Assembly (NCBI GenBank): GCA_029098185.1 | Contig: JAQXNV010000056.1 | Location: 1-40,391, forward strand | Length of the DNA: 40,391 nt | DNA from: Oscillospiraceae bacterium | GTDB taxonomy: Bacteria; Bacillota; Clostridia; Oscillospirales; Acutalibacteraceae | Direction of reading: 5' to 3' | Translations under genes and position numbers: made by a program | Notes under the pieces: generated by a model | Database searches by the model: none | The model's input: only the letters and a program-made list of their open reading frames with translations | What the model was told of the DNA's origin: nothing | Shown: piece after piece, positions 17,445 to 28,481 of the stretch | How positions within the stretch are numbered: position 1 is the stretch's first letter | How the letters are laid out: each line of letters opens with the position of its first letter

Positions 17445-17579
17445 TTAGTGGCTCAAGCGTTTTCTGCCCTTCGCTCTGCGACGAGCCAAAACCTTACGGC
17501 CGTTGCGGTCTGCCATTCTTTTTCTAAAACCGTGCTCCTTTTTTCTCTGAAGCTTTTTCGGCTGGTACGTTCTCAGCAT
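17445..17579 (-). CDS. rpmH: 50S ribosomal protein L34
   Basis: The classic 44-residue L34, read directly from the minus strand: it starts [17 protein letters not shown] and ends [12 protein letters not shown], with the very basic composition and length of the family. GGAGGG lies eight bases before the ATG. It is the first gene of the leftward run and faces away from dnaA. Confidence 0.97.
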   Translation of the reverse strand: MLRTYQPKKLQRKKEHGFRKRMADRNGRKVLARRRAKGRKRLSH

Positions 17580-17719
17580 AGAAGAAACCCTCCTTTCGGG
17601 TAAAGCCTTGCATCAACCGTTTCCTCCCCTGCCGGCCGGCGATGTCTGGTTGCGGAAAAGGCAGCCGATCCAGGGGAAAAAACGACGCAAAGTTACACTT
17701 ACTCAATTTATACCCATAG

Positions 17720-17728
17720 AGTATAGCA
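17720..17728 (-). promoter_or_regulatory. Promoter of rpmH
   Basis: On the minus strand TGTGC-TATACT is an extended -10. The 17-base-upstream hexamer is TTTTCT, a poor -35. It implies a leader of about 130 bases. Confidence 0.55.
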
Positions 17729-18085
17729 CACAATTTCGAAAAAGAAAAGAGAAAAGTAAAGATTTCTCCATAAATTTTTTTCTGTCCTTTTCTTGGATTT
17801 TTGTAAAGTTTTCTCGTGGGCTTGTGGTCGCGCAAAAAACGACCACAAGTTATTGGGTTCATTCTGAAAAATCCCTTTCTTTTCCATAAAAAACAGCAGG
17901 ATTTTCCGCAGGGGGACCAGGGTTTGCCCTGTGGAAAACCCGTTGAAAAAACCGGCGCTTTGTGCTAAAATAATACTTGGTATAGAATCGTGTTTTTTCC
18001 GACGTTTTTTTGGAAAAACACGAGGAACAACAGAGTAACTGGTTTTTCTGTTTTCACATAAACAAAAAGGAGTACAAGCGCATTT
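17729..18085. other. Left half of the probable oriC, between rpmH and dnaA
   Basis: No gene is seen in the gap 17580-18085. It holds a perfect inverted repeat CTTGTGGTCG-N9-CGACCACAAG (17821-17849); one exact DnaA-like box TGTGGAAAA (17930-17938); near matches TTTTCCATA (17880-17888) and TTTTCCGCA (17902-17910); AT-rich runs; and a hairpin in the dnaA leader, GTGTTTTTTCC with GGAAAAACAC (17990-18021). Gene orientation flips across it. Confidence 0.7.
17943..17971 (+). promoter_or_regulatory. Promoter of dnaA
   Basis: TTGAAA (17943-17948), a 17-base spacer, and TAAAAT (17966-17971) with TGTGC before it. A DnaA-like box ends five bases upstream of the -35, which would allow autoregulation. Confidence 0.7.
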
Positions 18086-19399
18086 ATGGAATCATTTTTA
18101 CAAGCGTGGAATTCCATCTGCGAATACTGCAAGGAGGCCGGCAACCTTACCGACATCGCCTACAGCACGTGGATCGGCCGGATCACCCCGGTCTCCATCG
18201 ACTTTGGCACCGGCGTCATCACCCTGCGGGTTCCAACGGAATTTCATAAAAAGCTGTTGATCAAATCCTATGGCGAGCTGCTGAACGAAGCCTTTGTGGC
18301 CATCCTCGGTTCCCCCTTCGAGATCCAATACATCACGGACGAGGACCAAAAAAAGCAGGAAAAGCCTAAAAATGAGCCAAAGGACGACTATGAGTTCACC
18401 TTCGACACCTTCATCGTCGGCTCTTCCAACAAGTTTGCCCACGCAGCGGCAGTAGCTGTGGCAGAAAATCCTGCCATGCTGTATAATCCGCTGTTCATTT
18501 ACGGCAACCCGGGTCTCGGTAAGACCCACCTGCTCTACGCCATTGCCAAGGCTGTGGGCGACAACAACCCCGACGCCAAGATCGTTTACGTTAAAGGCGA
18601 CGATTTTACCAACGAAATGATCGAATCTATCCGCCAGGGCACCACGCCGGCCTTCCGGGAAAAATATCGGAAAGCCGATGTCCTGCTGGTGGATGACGTT
18701 CAGTTCATCGGCGGCAAGGAATCGACCCAAGAGGAGTTCTTCCACACCTTCAACACTTTGTACGAAACGAAAAAGCAGATCGTACTGACCTCCGACCGGC
18801 CGCCAAAAGACATCGCCACACTGGAAGAACGGCTCCAGAGCCGGTTCGAGTGGGGCCTGACAGCCGACATTCAGCCGCCGGACTTTGAGACACGGATCGC
18901 CATCATCCGGCGCAAGGCAGAGCTGCTGCATATCGATCTGCCCGATGAAGTGGCCGAGCACATTGCCAAAAAATTAAAGACCAACATCCGGCAGCTAGAG
19001 GGCGCTGTAAAAAAGATCCAGGCCCAGCAAAAGCTGACCGGCGTTGCGCCCAGCATCCAGTCGGCCCAGGCCGCCATCAGCGACATCATCAATAATGACC
19101 AGCCGGCGCCGGTGACCATCGAAAAGATCATCGACGAGGTGGCCCGGACCTACGGCACTACCGCAGAGGACATCCGTTCTCCCAAGCGGCAGGCCAATAT
19201 TTCCCTGGCCCGGCAGATCGCCGTCTACGTTGTGCGGGAAGTCACCCAGCAGCCGCTGGAATATATCGGCAAGGAATTTGGCAACCGCAATCACTCCACC
19301 ATGGTGTACGCTGTGCAACAGGTAGAAAAGATGATTAAAAAAGATCCTAAGACCAAAAATACAGTAGAAGATATTATTAAGAACATTCGGAACCGGTAA
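18086..19399 (+). CDS. dnaA: Chromosomal replication initiator DnaA
   Basis: The AAA+ initiator that binds DnaA boxes and melts oriC. It is 437 residues. Domain I is about 1-80. Domain II is short and charged (about 84-104). Domain III has Walker A GNPGLGKT (140-147), Walker B VLLVDDVQF (199-207) and a sensor-2 region. Domain IV has the recognition helix EFGNRNHSTMVYA. The usual motif is G-R-D-H-T/S-T; here Asn402 replaces the base-contacting Asp. AAGGAG lies 13 bases before the ATG, a long spacing that may limit translation. Confidence 0.98.
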   Translation: MESFLQAWNSICEYCKEAGNLTDIAYSTWIGRITPVSIDFGTGVITLRVPTEFHKKLLIKSYGELLNEAFVAILGSPFEIQYITDEDQKKQEKPKNEPKDDYEFTFDTFIVGSSNKFAHAAAVAVAENPAMLYNPLFIYGNPGLGKTHLLYAIAKAVGDNNPDAKIVYVKGDDFTNEMIESIRQGTTPAFREKYRKADVLLVDDVQFIGGKESTQEEFFHTFNTLYETKKQIVLTSDRPPKDIATLEERLQSRFEWGLTADIQPPDFETRIAIIRRKAELLHIDLPDEVAEHIAKKLKTNIRQLEGAVKKIQAQQKLTGVAPSIQSAQAAISDIINNDQPAPVTIEKIIDEVARTYGTTAEDIRSPKRQANISLARQIAVYVVREVTQQPLEYIGKEFGNRNHSTMVYAVQQVEKMIKKDPKTKNTVEDIIKNIRNR

Positions 19400-19532
19400 A
19401 AACAGGTCCGGCTAAAAAAGGAAAATCGTGTTGAACAGTTCGCCGGGACAACGATTTTTGGCTGTCTGCGGCGACAACTTTTCCCGATACCGCACAGTGT
19501 TCCCGTCAAAAAAGGGGCAAAAGAACGAGAAA

Positions 19533-19546
19533 ATTCCCCGGGAAAT
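19533..19546. other. Noc-binding-site-like palindrome
   Basis: ATTCCCCGGGAAAT matches 13 of 14 bases of the Bacillus subtilis Noc-binding sequence ATTTCCCGGGAAAT. Confidence 0.6.
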
Positions 19547-19760
19547 AACGATTTGTGCAAAACAAAAGACGAAACCGAAACGGCAAAAAAAGACAGCCGG
19601 ATTTTTAAACGAACTTTCAACTTTCAACACTTCGTTTTCCACAGCGCCGTCGAAAAGACAAATTGTCGAAAATCCTTCCACAAAAATTCAACAGAGACTG
19701 TCGAAGAAAAAATCATCGGTTTTTCCCATAGCTTTGCCAAAGGACCCTGTTTTCAACATT

Positions 19761-19789
19761 TCGTCACCCCCTACTACGAATGCTAAATT
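19761..19789 (+). promoter_or_regulatory. Possible promoter of dnaN
   Basis: TCGTCA (19761-19766), a 17-base spacer ending TGC, and TAAATT (19784-19789): a weak -35 with an extended -10. Confidence 0.45.
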
Positions 19790-19866
19790 ATTACATAAAC
19801 TTTCTTCCCTGTTTTTAGCTGGGCGAAAGTACCGACCCTGACCTTGAAAGGTGTGATCTTTCCACA

Positions 19867-20979
19867 ATGAAATTTTCCTGTGAAAAACACGAGTTAGTCG
19901 AAGCAGTTTCCAACGTACAACGAGCTGTTTCTGTCAAATCTACTATCCCTTCTTTAGAAGGCATCCTCATCAAAGCAAAAGAAAATGCGATTACGCTGTG
20001 CGGCTATAATTTGGAGCTGGGCATGACGACAGTTTTGACAAGCGATGTAGAAGAATCGGGCAAAATCGTTGTCAGTGCCAAATTATTTGGCGATATTGTT
20101 CGACGGTTGCCTAGTGATCGCGTATCCATCGCCGTAGACGACAGCAATATGATGACGATCCTCAGCGGCGAGAGCAATTTTTCCATTGCCGGCATCCCCG
20201 CCGAGGAATATCCCGACCTGCCTACCGTCCACGACGAGGACGCCGTGACTATTCCACAAGCGATGTTGAAAAGTATGATCCGCCAGACGATCTTCGCCGT
20301 AGCGGAAAGTGACGCGAAACCGATCCACACCGGCACCCTGTTCGAGCTTTGCGACGACTGCTTCCGTCTCGTTTCTGTAGACGGTTACCGCCTGGCCGTT
20401 CGGGAAGAAAAACTCCACTGCCCAAAAGAGACCAATTTCGTCGTTCCGGGGAAAACGCTCTCGGAATTGTTGAAACTATTAAAGGATGACGGTGACGAGA
20501 CCATCACCATGCACATCGCCACCCGCCACATCGTTTTCGCGCTGGGCAGCTACACCATCGTTTCCCGGCTGCTAGAAGGCGAATTTCTCGACTATCACTC
20601 GGCGCTGCCAAAGAAAAAAACGACGGAGATCATCGTCAACGTGCGGCAATTCGTCAACAGTGTAGAACGGGTGTCATTATTGATTACAGACCGGCTGAAA
20701 AGCCCTATCCGCTGCGAATTCGACAACCAGGAGATCCGCCTGTTCTGCTCTACCCCCATCGGCCGGGCCACAGACCGTTTCCCCGCCAAGATCGAAGGCC
20801 AATCTATGGAAATGGGCTTTAACAACCGCTATCTATTAGATGCCCTGCGCAACAGTGAGTGCGACGAGGTGCGCATCTGTCTCAGCGGCGCCATCAGCCC
20901 TATGCTGGTCATGCCAAAGGAAGGGGACAGCTTCCTGTTCCTGGTGCTGCCTGTGCGGCTGAAGGCCGATTATGATTGA
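19867..20979 (+). CDS. dnaN: DNA polymerase III beta subunit (sliding clamp)
   Basis: Forms the dimeric ring that tethers polymerase to DNA. Its 370 residues make three clamp domains of about 120 residues each. It begins MKFSCEKHELVEAVSNVQRAVS, has PAEEYPDLP at the end of domain 1, and ends with the clamp C-terminus MLVMPKEGDSFLFLVLPVRL. The only upstream ribosome-binding candidate, AAAGGTG, is 13 bases away and can pair with CTTTC (GAAAG-N7-CTTTC), so translation may be weak or regulated. A CTTTCCACA box abuts the ATG. Confidence 0.98.
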   Translation: MKFSCEKHELVEAVSNVQRAVSVKSTIPSLEGILIKAKENAITLCGYNLELGMTTVLTSDVEESGKIVVSAKLFGDIVRRLPSDRVSIAVDDSNMMTILSGESNFSIAGIPAEEYPDLPTVHDEDAVTIPQAMLKSMIRQTIFAVAESDAKPIHTGTLFELCDDCFRLVSVDGYRLAVREEKLHCPKETNFVVPGKTLSELLKLLKDDGDETITMHIATRHIVFALGSYTIVSRLLEGEFLDYHSALPKKKTTEIIVNVRQFVNSVERVSLLITDRLKSPIRCEFDNQEIRLFCSTPIGRATDRFPAKIEGQSMEMGFNNRYLLDALRNSECDEVRICLSGAISPMLVMPKEGDSFLFLVLPVRLKADYD

Positions 20980-21007
20980 GTAAAGGAAAAAAGAGAAGGT
21001 GGACATC

Positions 21008-21226
21008 ATGGAAGTAGCACAAATTGGCATTGATACGGAATTTATCCGCCTGGACGCCCTGCTGAAGCTGGCCGGCGCCGTCGGGACCGGCGGTCAATCG
21101 AAGCTCCTGATCCAGGACGGACAGGTGAAGGTCAACGGGGAAGTCTGCACTATGCGGGGCAAAAAAATGCGTCCCGGCGACCGGGCAGAGCTGGACGGCG
21201 TGATCTATGAGGTCACATCGCTTTGA
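21008..21226 (+). CDS. yaaA: S4-domain RNA-binding protein YaaA
   Basis: A 72-residue S4-like protein, normally found between dnaN and recF in Firmicutes and linked to ribosome biology. It shows the S4 pattern [41 protein letters not shown] lies five bases before the ATG at 21008; an in-frame GTG at 20999 is possible but less well placed. Its TGA overlaps the recF TTG start by 4 bases. Confidence 0.93.
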   Translation: MEVAQIGIDTEFIRLDALLKLAGAVGTGGQSKLLIQDGQVKVNGEVCTMRGKKMRPGDRAELDGVIYEVTSL

Positions 21227-22323
21227 TCGTCCATCAACTGACCGTGGACCGGTTCCGGAATCTGCAAAAGGATACCATCTCGTTTTCTCCCGGCGTCAAC
21301 GTCATCTACGGCAAAAATGCCCAGGGCAAAACGAATCTGTTGGAAGCGTTGTGGCTGTTTACCGGCGGCCATTCCTTCAGAGGCATCCGGGACAGTGAGC
21401 TGACCGCCTTTGGCCAGGCGGAAGCAAAGCTAAAGCTGGACTTTTTCAGCGAGGAACGGGACCAGACTATGGCGCTGTCCATCCGGGGCGGCAAACGGCA
21501 ATTTACGGTCAACGGCGTGGAAAAACGGTCCGGCGCTGACGTCATCGGCAAGTTCTGCGGCGTGATCTTCTCCCCGGAACACCTGTCCTTCGTGAAGAAT
21601 GGGCCGTCTTTGCGGCGCAGCTTTCTCGACGGCGCCTTGTGCCAGAGCCGGCCAACCTATGCCCGGGATTTTGTGTTGTATCAGCGAGCGCTGCAGCAGC
21701 GCAACGCTTTATTAAAAGAGATCAGTAAACAGCCAAGCCTTCAGCCAACGCTGGAGATCTGGAACAGATCTTTGGCCCAGCGGGGCGTCAAGGTCATCCG
21801 CCAGCGCCAGGAAATGACGAGATTTTTAGACGAAACAGCCAGAGAGATCTACCGGGGGCTTTCTCAGGATCGGGAGACCTTTTCCATCCAGTATGACTGC
21901 ACCGTCAGCCGGGAGGAGACGGTGACAGAATCGCTGTTTTTGGAGAGGCTTTCCGCCACGGAAAAAAGCGACATCGCAACGGGCCACACAGCGGTGGGAC
22001 CTCACCGGGATGACCTGGAATTGACCATTGACGGCAATTCCGCCCGGCTGTACGGTTCCCAGGGGCAGCAGCGGTCTGCTGTGCTGGCGCTGAAGCTGTC
22101 GGAGGCTGCTGTGCTGGAACAAATGACGGGGGAAAAGCCGGTGATCCTACTGGATGATGTCATGAGCGAGCTGGACAGCGACCGGCAGTCCTATTTGCTC
22201 CACCGCATCCGGGACCGCCAGATCTTTTTGACCTGCTGCGATCCCCACGCCATCCAAAGCTTGACAGAAGGTGCCGCCCTGCTGGTGGAAGCTGGCCGGG
22301 TAACAGGGCGGATGTTGGCGTAA
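21223..22323 (+). CDS. recF: DNA replication and repair protein RecF
   Basis: An SMC-like ATPase that helps load RecA at gaps with RecO and RecR. It is 366 residues, typical. Walker A is GKNAQGKTN (30-38), the ABC signature is YGSQGQQRS, and Walker B is [12 protein letters not shown]. The N-terminal LTVDRFRNL is diagnostic. The start is a TTG inside the yaaA stop (TTGA), which implies coupled translation; no in-frame ATG precedes the conserved N-terminus. Confidence 0.97.
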   Translation: MIVHQLTVDRFRNLQKDTISFSPGVNVIYGKNAQGKTNLLEALWLFTGGHSFRGIRDSELTAFGQAEAKLKLDFFSEERDQTMALSIRGGKRQFTVNGVEKRSGADVIGKFCGVIFSPEHLSFVKNGPSLRRSFLDGALCQSRPTYARDFVLYQRALQQRNALLKEISKQPSLQPTLEIWNRSLAQRGVKVIRQRQEMTRFLDETAREIYRGLSQDRETFSIQYDCTVSREETVTESLFLERLSATEKSDIATGHTAVGPHRDDLELTIDGNSARLYGSQGQQRSAVLALKLSEAAVLEQMTGEKPVILLDDVMSELDSDRQSYLLHRIRDRQIFLTCCDPHAIQSLTEGAALLVEAGRVTGRMLA

Positions 22324-22382
22324 ATCCTTAAGAAAAGCAGTCTGTTTTGCGACAATAGATCTGATGAGAAAGGTGGCTTTTT

Positions 22383-22658
22383 ATGTACTTGCATCTGGGG
22401 CAGGACATCATTGTGAAAACGGAGGATGTGCTGGGCATTTTCGACCTGGACAACTGCACCGTTTCCAAGATCACCCGGGACTATCTGGCTCGGGCTGAAC
22501 AGCAGGGCCGGGTGGTCAATGTTTCCATGGAGCTGCCAAAGACCTTTGTCGTTTGCGCCTCCCCCAAAAAAGCGGACGGCGTCACCGTTTATATTTCCCA
22601 GATTTCAGCCGCAACACTGCGGAAAAGGACAAATTTTTTCCGCACCGTTGCTTTATGA
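22383..22658 (+). CDS. remB: DUF370 family protein, RemB (YaaB) type
   Basis: 91 residues beginning MYLHLGQDIIVKTEDVLGIFDLDN, the signature of the small DUF370 family that includes the Bacillus matrix-gene regulator RemA and its paralogue RemB. The recF-gyrB position is that of RemB. It probably forms a DNA-binding ring, as RemA does. AAAGGTGG precedes the ATG. It lies 59 bases after recF. Confidence 0.9.
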   Translation: MYLHLGQDIIVKTEDVLGIFDLDNCTVSKITRDYLARAEQQGRVVNVSMELPKTFVVCASPKKADGVTVYISQISAATLRKRTNFFRTVAL

Positions 22659-22722
22659 TAGAGTTAGTATCCTCATAGAGAGGTAAAGTCATTCCCGGAA
22701 CGTATCGGAAAGGAGCGATAGT

Positions 22723-25124
<2,402 letters not shown>

Positions 25125-25183
25125 TAAAATAAGCATTTGTCACGGTCTCTTGTTAAAGGGGCAGATCGCTTTAGTAAACCACC

Positions 25184-25223
25184 GGGATCACTTCTCAAAA
25201 AAGTGATGCCCGATGATCCCTAG
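25184..25223 (+). promoter_or_regulatory. Alternative hairpins in the gyrB-ycxB gap
   Basis: GGGATCACTT (25184-25193) can pair with AAGTGATGCCC (25201-25211), or its GGGATCA part can pair with TGATCCC just downstream (about 25215-25221). The choices are mutually exclusive. No strong T-tract follows. The remaining gap up to 25378 holds no convincing gene. Confidence 0.4.
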
Positions 25224-25378
25224 TTTCTTTAGGAGGAGAGAGAAGAAGATGGGCAAAATTGCCCTTTCTCCAAAAACGATCTGCTTTAAAGCAGGAAATC
25301 AAGCAAAGCCATCAGCCAGCAATATTGGCCAGATGGATCAGATCTGCCGGCAGTACCGGCCTTGGAAAGGAAATGATG

Positions 25379-25921
25379 ATGAAAAATACTGGAACCACTC
25401 CCCAAAACGATGGGCCTGCCGGCGAGGTGGAGTTCTCCTATACTTTGTCCGCCGACGATGTCTTTAACGCCCTGAAAACATCCCGCATCTACCGCAAAAA
25501 TTTTATCAAAGCCATCGTGGAATCCGGTGTGCTGGCGGGATTGGTCGTTTTGTTTGGCGTCTGGTGGATCGTTTGGGACGACGGCAACGCCATGATCTTT
25601 TGCATTGCCTGCGCCTGCCTCATCGGCCTGGTGTGGGCAGCCGTGTTGTTTTCGGTGCGCTCTACTTGCAACAAAATGGTGACCGGCCAGGAGATCACGA
25701 TGCTTTTGCGAGAACATACCATTTCCGTCTGCACGGGGGAAGCTGCTCCCTGGGAGATCCCCTTAGACGGCTCGGTCATTTGCGAAGAAAAAAATAAGCT
25801 GTTGATTTTACATACCGGCAAGGCGGAGTGGATGATCCTGCCCCTTCGTTCTATTCCGGAAGGACTGCGCCAAACGGTGCGCAGCCAGATCCTCCATAAG
25901 ACCAAGCGTTTGGAAAAATAA
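25379..25921 (+). CDS. YcxB-like membrane protein
   Basis: 180 residues. A short N-terminal strand region (VEFSYTLSADDVFNALK) is followed by two hydrophobic helices (about 46-66 and 70-92) and a C-terminal YcxB-like domain (HTISVCTGEAAPWEIPLDGSVICEEKNKLLILHTGKAEWMILPLRSI...). This resembles the YcxB family of unknown function. Three ATG codons occur in a row (25373, 25376, 25379); AAAGGA is best spaced for the third. It sits between gyrB and gyrA, which are usually adjacent, and ends 30 bases before gyrA. Confidence 0.8.
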   Translation: MKNTGTTPQNDGPAGEVEFSYTLSADDVFNALKTSRIYRKNFIKAIVESGVLAGLVVLFGVWWIVWDDGNAMIFCIACACLIGLVWAAVLFSVRSTCNKMVTGQEITMLLREHTISVCTGEAAPWEIPLDGSVICEEKNKLLILHTGKAEWMILPLRSIPEGLRQTVRSQILHKTKRLEK

Positions 25922-25951
25922 GGTGCGCCACGGCGCAAAAGGTGAACTACT

Positions 25952-28477
25952 ATGCAAGAAAACGAACACAATTTAGAACAGCAGTCAGCGCTGGATACCA
26001 TCCATCCCGACCGCCTGATCCCCATGGACATTGAGAAGGAAATGAAAAAATCCTTTCTCAGCTATTCCATGTCGGTCATCGTGTCCCGGGCGCTGCCGGA
26101 TGTGCGGGACGGCTTAAAGCCTGTCCACCGCCGCATCCTCTATACCATGTTTGAAAATGGGCTTCACCCAGACAAACCCTACCGCAAGTGCGCCGATACC
26201 GTCGGCGCCGTATTGGGCCGGTATCACCCCCATGGCGACGCCTCGGTGTATGACGCTATGGTCCGGCTGGCCCAGGATTTTTCCATGCGGTATCTGTTGG
26301 TGGACGGCCACGGTAACTTCGGTTCTGTGGACGGTGACCCGCCGGCTGCTTATCGTTATACAGAGGCCCGCATGAGCAAGCTCAGTGAAGTGATGCTGGC
26401 GGACATCGACAAGGACACAGTGGATTTTGTCCCCAACTACGATGACCGTCTGATGCAGCCGTCGGTGCTGCCGTCCCACTTTCCCAATCTGCTGGTCAAC
26501 GGCTCCACCGGTATCGCCGTGGGCATGGCCACCAATATCCCGCCCCACAACATGGGCGAGGTCATTGACGGTGTCTGCGCCCTCATCGATCATCCCGACG
26601 CCACGCTGGAAGAGATCATGGAGCATATCAAAGGCCCGGATTTCCCTACAGCGGGGATCATCATGGGCCGCAGCGGTATTCGCGCGGCATACGCCACCGG
26701 CCGGGGAAGAATCACCGTCCGGGCAAGAACAGAGATCGTTGAGGACAAGAACGGCCGCTTTAAGATCGTCATCACAGAGCTGCCCTATCAGGTCAACAAG
26801 GCCCGGCTCCACGAGAGCATTGCCGATCTGGTCAAGGAAAAGCGGATCGAGGGCATTTCCAACGTAGAGGACCACTCCGACCGGGATGGAATGTATATGG
26901 TGGTGGACGTAAAGCGGGACGCGTCGCCCCAGGTCGTGCTGAATCAGCTTTTCTCCTACACCCAGATGCAGACGACCTTTGGCGTCATCATGCTGGCCAT
27001 TGTAGACGGTCAGCCCAAAACGTTGACGCTCATTGAGATCTTACAGGAATACATCAAGTTCCAGAAGGAAGTCATCACCCGGCGTGTCCGCTTTGACCTG
27101 AAGAAGGCTGAGGAACGGGCCCATATTTTAGAGGGCCTGAAGATCGCTCTCGATTTCATCGACGAGGTCATCGCGATCCTCCGGGCGTCCAAGTCCATCA
27201 GCGAAGGCAAGAGCGCGCTCATGGAGCGGTTTGGGCTGGATGACATCCAGGCCCAGGCCATCGTTCAGATGCAGCTTGGCCGGTTGACCGGTCTGGAGCG
27301 CCAGAAGATCGAGGACGAGCTGGCAGCGCTGGCGGAAAAGATCAGCGATTACAAGGATATTCTGGCAAATGAATCCCGTGTGCTGGCCATCGTCAAAGCG
27401 GAAGCACAGATCATCAAAGAAAAATACGGCGACGAGCGGCGGACAGAGATCGCTACCGTTACCGGCGAAGTGGACATTGAGGATCTGATCCCCAGAGAGG
27501 ATTGTGTGCTGACCCTCACCAACTTTGGCTACATCAAGCGCCAGAAGATGGATGCGTACCATACCCAGCGCCGGGGCGGCAGAGGCGTTTCCAGCATGAA
27601 GCGCCGGGAAGAGGACGTCGCCAAAGAGATGTTTGTCATCAACAGCCACGACTATGTGCTGTTCTTCACCAATCTGGGCAGAGTGTACCGGCTCAAATGC
27701 TATGAGATCCCGGAAGGCTCCCGGACCAGTAAGGGCATGAACGTGGCAAATCTGCTGCCCATTACCGCTGACGAGAAGGTGACGAGCCTGATCCGTGTTT
27801 CGGAATTTGAGGAGGACAAGTACCTTGTCATGATCACAAAGCAGGGCGTCATCAAGCGGACAGACCTGAACGCCTACAACACGGCCCGGAAAGGCGGCAT
27901 CATTGCCATAGATCTGGACGAGGGCGATGAGCTTTGCGGCGTCACCATGACCGACGGCGACACCGAGCTGCTGGTGGCCACCCAAAAGGGCATGGCTATC
28001 CGGTTCCACGAAAGCGACGTCCGCGCTATGGGCAGAACGGCCCGAGGCGTTAAGGCTATGCAGCTAAAGGACGGCGATATTGTCGTCGGGATGTGCAGGC
28101 TCAGCGACGACCGGATGGTCCTCACGGTTTCCGAGACAGGCTACGGCCGGCTGTCGCCTTCCAGCGATTACCGTATCCAATCGAGAGGCGGCAAGGGTCT
28201 CATCAACTACCAGGTGGAGAAGTACGGCGATGTCGCATCGATCCAGTCGGTGAGCACCGACGAGGATGTGATCCTCATCTCCACAGACGGCACGATCATC
28301 CGCATTGAGGCTGGCTCCATCCGGGAATGTGCCCGACCGAGTAAGGGCGTGCGGGTCATGCGGGTAGATGGCCAGGAAAATAAAGTGGTCACCCTGGCCC
28401 GGGTCCCCCACGATGAAGAGGAAGTGACCGATCCCGTAGAAAACGATGGCGAAGAATCAGCGGCGGAACAGGAATGA
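25952..28477 (+). CDS. gyrA: DNA gyrase subunit A
   Basis: The cleavage-rejoining subunit of gyrase, 841 residues. The winged-helix/tower domain carries the catalytic Tyr136 in [10 protein letters not shown]. The C-terminal six-bladed beta-pinwheel has the GyrA-box QRRGGRG, needed for negative supercoiling. The quinolone-determining region reads [12 protein letters not shown]: Ala97 occupies the position of the Escherichia coli Ser83, with Ser98 next to it and Asp101 in place. The tail is acidic ([14 protein letters not shown]). AAAAGGTG precedes the ATG. Confidence 0.98.
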   Translation: MQENEHNLEQQSALDTIHPDRLIPMDIEKEMKKSFLSYSMSVIVSRALPDVRDGLKPVHRRILYTMFENGLHPDKPYRKCADTVGAVLGRYHPHGDASVYDAMVRLAQDFSMRYLLVDGHGNFGSVDGDPPAAYRYTEARMSKLSEVMLADIDKDTVDFVPNYDDRLMQPSVLPSHFPNLLVNGSTGIAVGMATNIPPHNMGEVIDGVCALIDHPDATLEEIMEHIKGPDFPTAGIIMGRSGIRAAYATGRGRITVRARTEIVEDKNGRFKIVITELPYQVNKARLHESIADLVKEKRIEGISNVEDHSDRDGMYMVVDVKRDASPQVVLNQLFSYTQMQTTFGVIMLAIVDGQPKTLTLIEILQEYIKFQKEVITRRVRFDLKKAEERAHILEGLKIALDFIDEVIAILRASKSISEGKSALMERFGLDDIQAQAIVQMQLGRLTGLERQKIEDELAALAEKISDYKDILANESRVLAIVKAEAQIIKEKYGDERRTEIATVTGEVDIEDLIPREDCVLTLTNFGYIKRQKMDAYHTQRRGGRGVSSMKRREEDVAKEMFVINSHDYVLFFTNLGRVYRLKCYEIPEGSRTSKGMNVANLLPITADEKVTSLIRVSEFEEDKYLVMITKQGVIKRTDLNAYNTARKGGIIAIDLDEGDELCGVTMTDGDTELLVATQKGMAIRFHESDVRAMGRTARGVKAMQLKDGDIVVGMCRLSDDRMVLTVSETGYGRLSPSSDYRIQSRGGKGLINYQVEKYGDVASIQSVSTDEDVILISTDGTIIRIEAGSIRECARPSKGVRVMRVDGQENKVVTLARVPHDEEEVTDPVENDGEESAAEQE

Positions 28478-28481
28478 TGGT

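Larger units (their letters stand above)
19400..19866. other. Right half of the probable oriC, between dnaA and dnaN
   Basis: No gene is seen. It contains an exact TTTTCCACA (19635-19643), the near box CTTTCCACA (19858-19866) touching the dnaN start codon, a weaker CCTTCCACA (19674-19682), a Noc-site-like palindrome (19533-19546), A-rich stretches, and CTACTA (19771-19776; TAGTAG on the bottom strand), which resembles DnaA-trio elements. A bipartite origin flanking dnaA is known from Bacillus. Confidence 0.65.

Noticed and set aside
25249-25467. A small open frame with an AGGAGG-like site starting MGKIALSP, overlapping ycxB
   Set aside because: The spacing is long, its second half is out-of-frame ycxB sequence, and the protein looks non-biological. 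A short leader peptide cannot be fully excluded.
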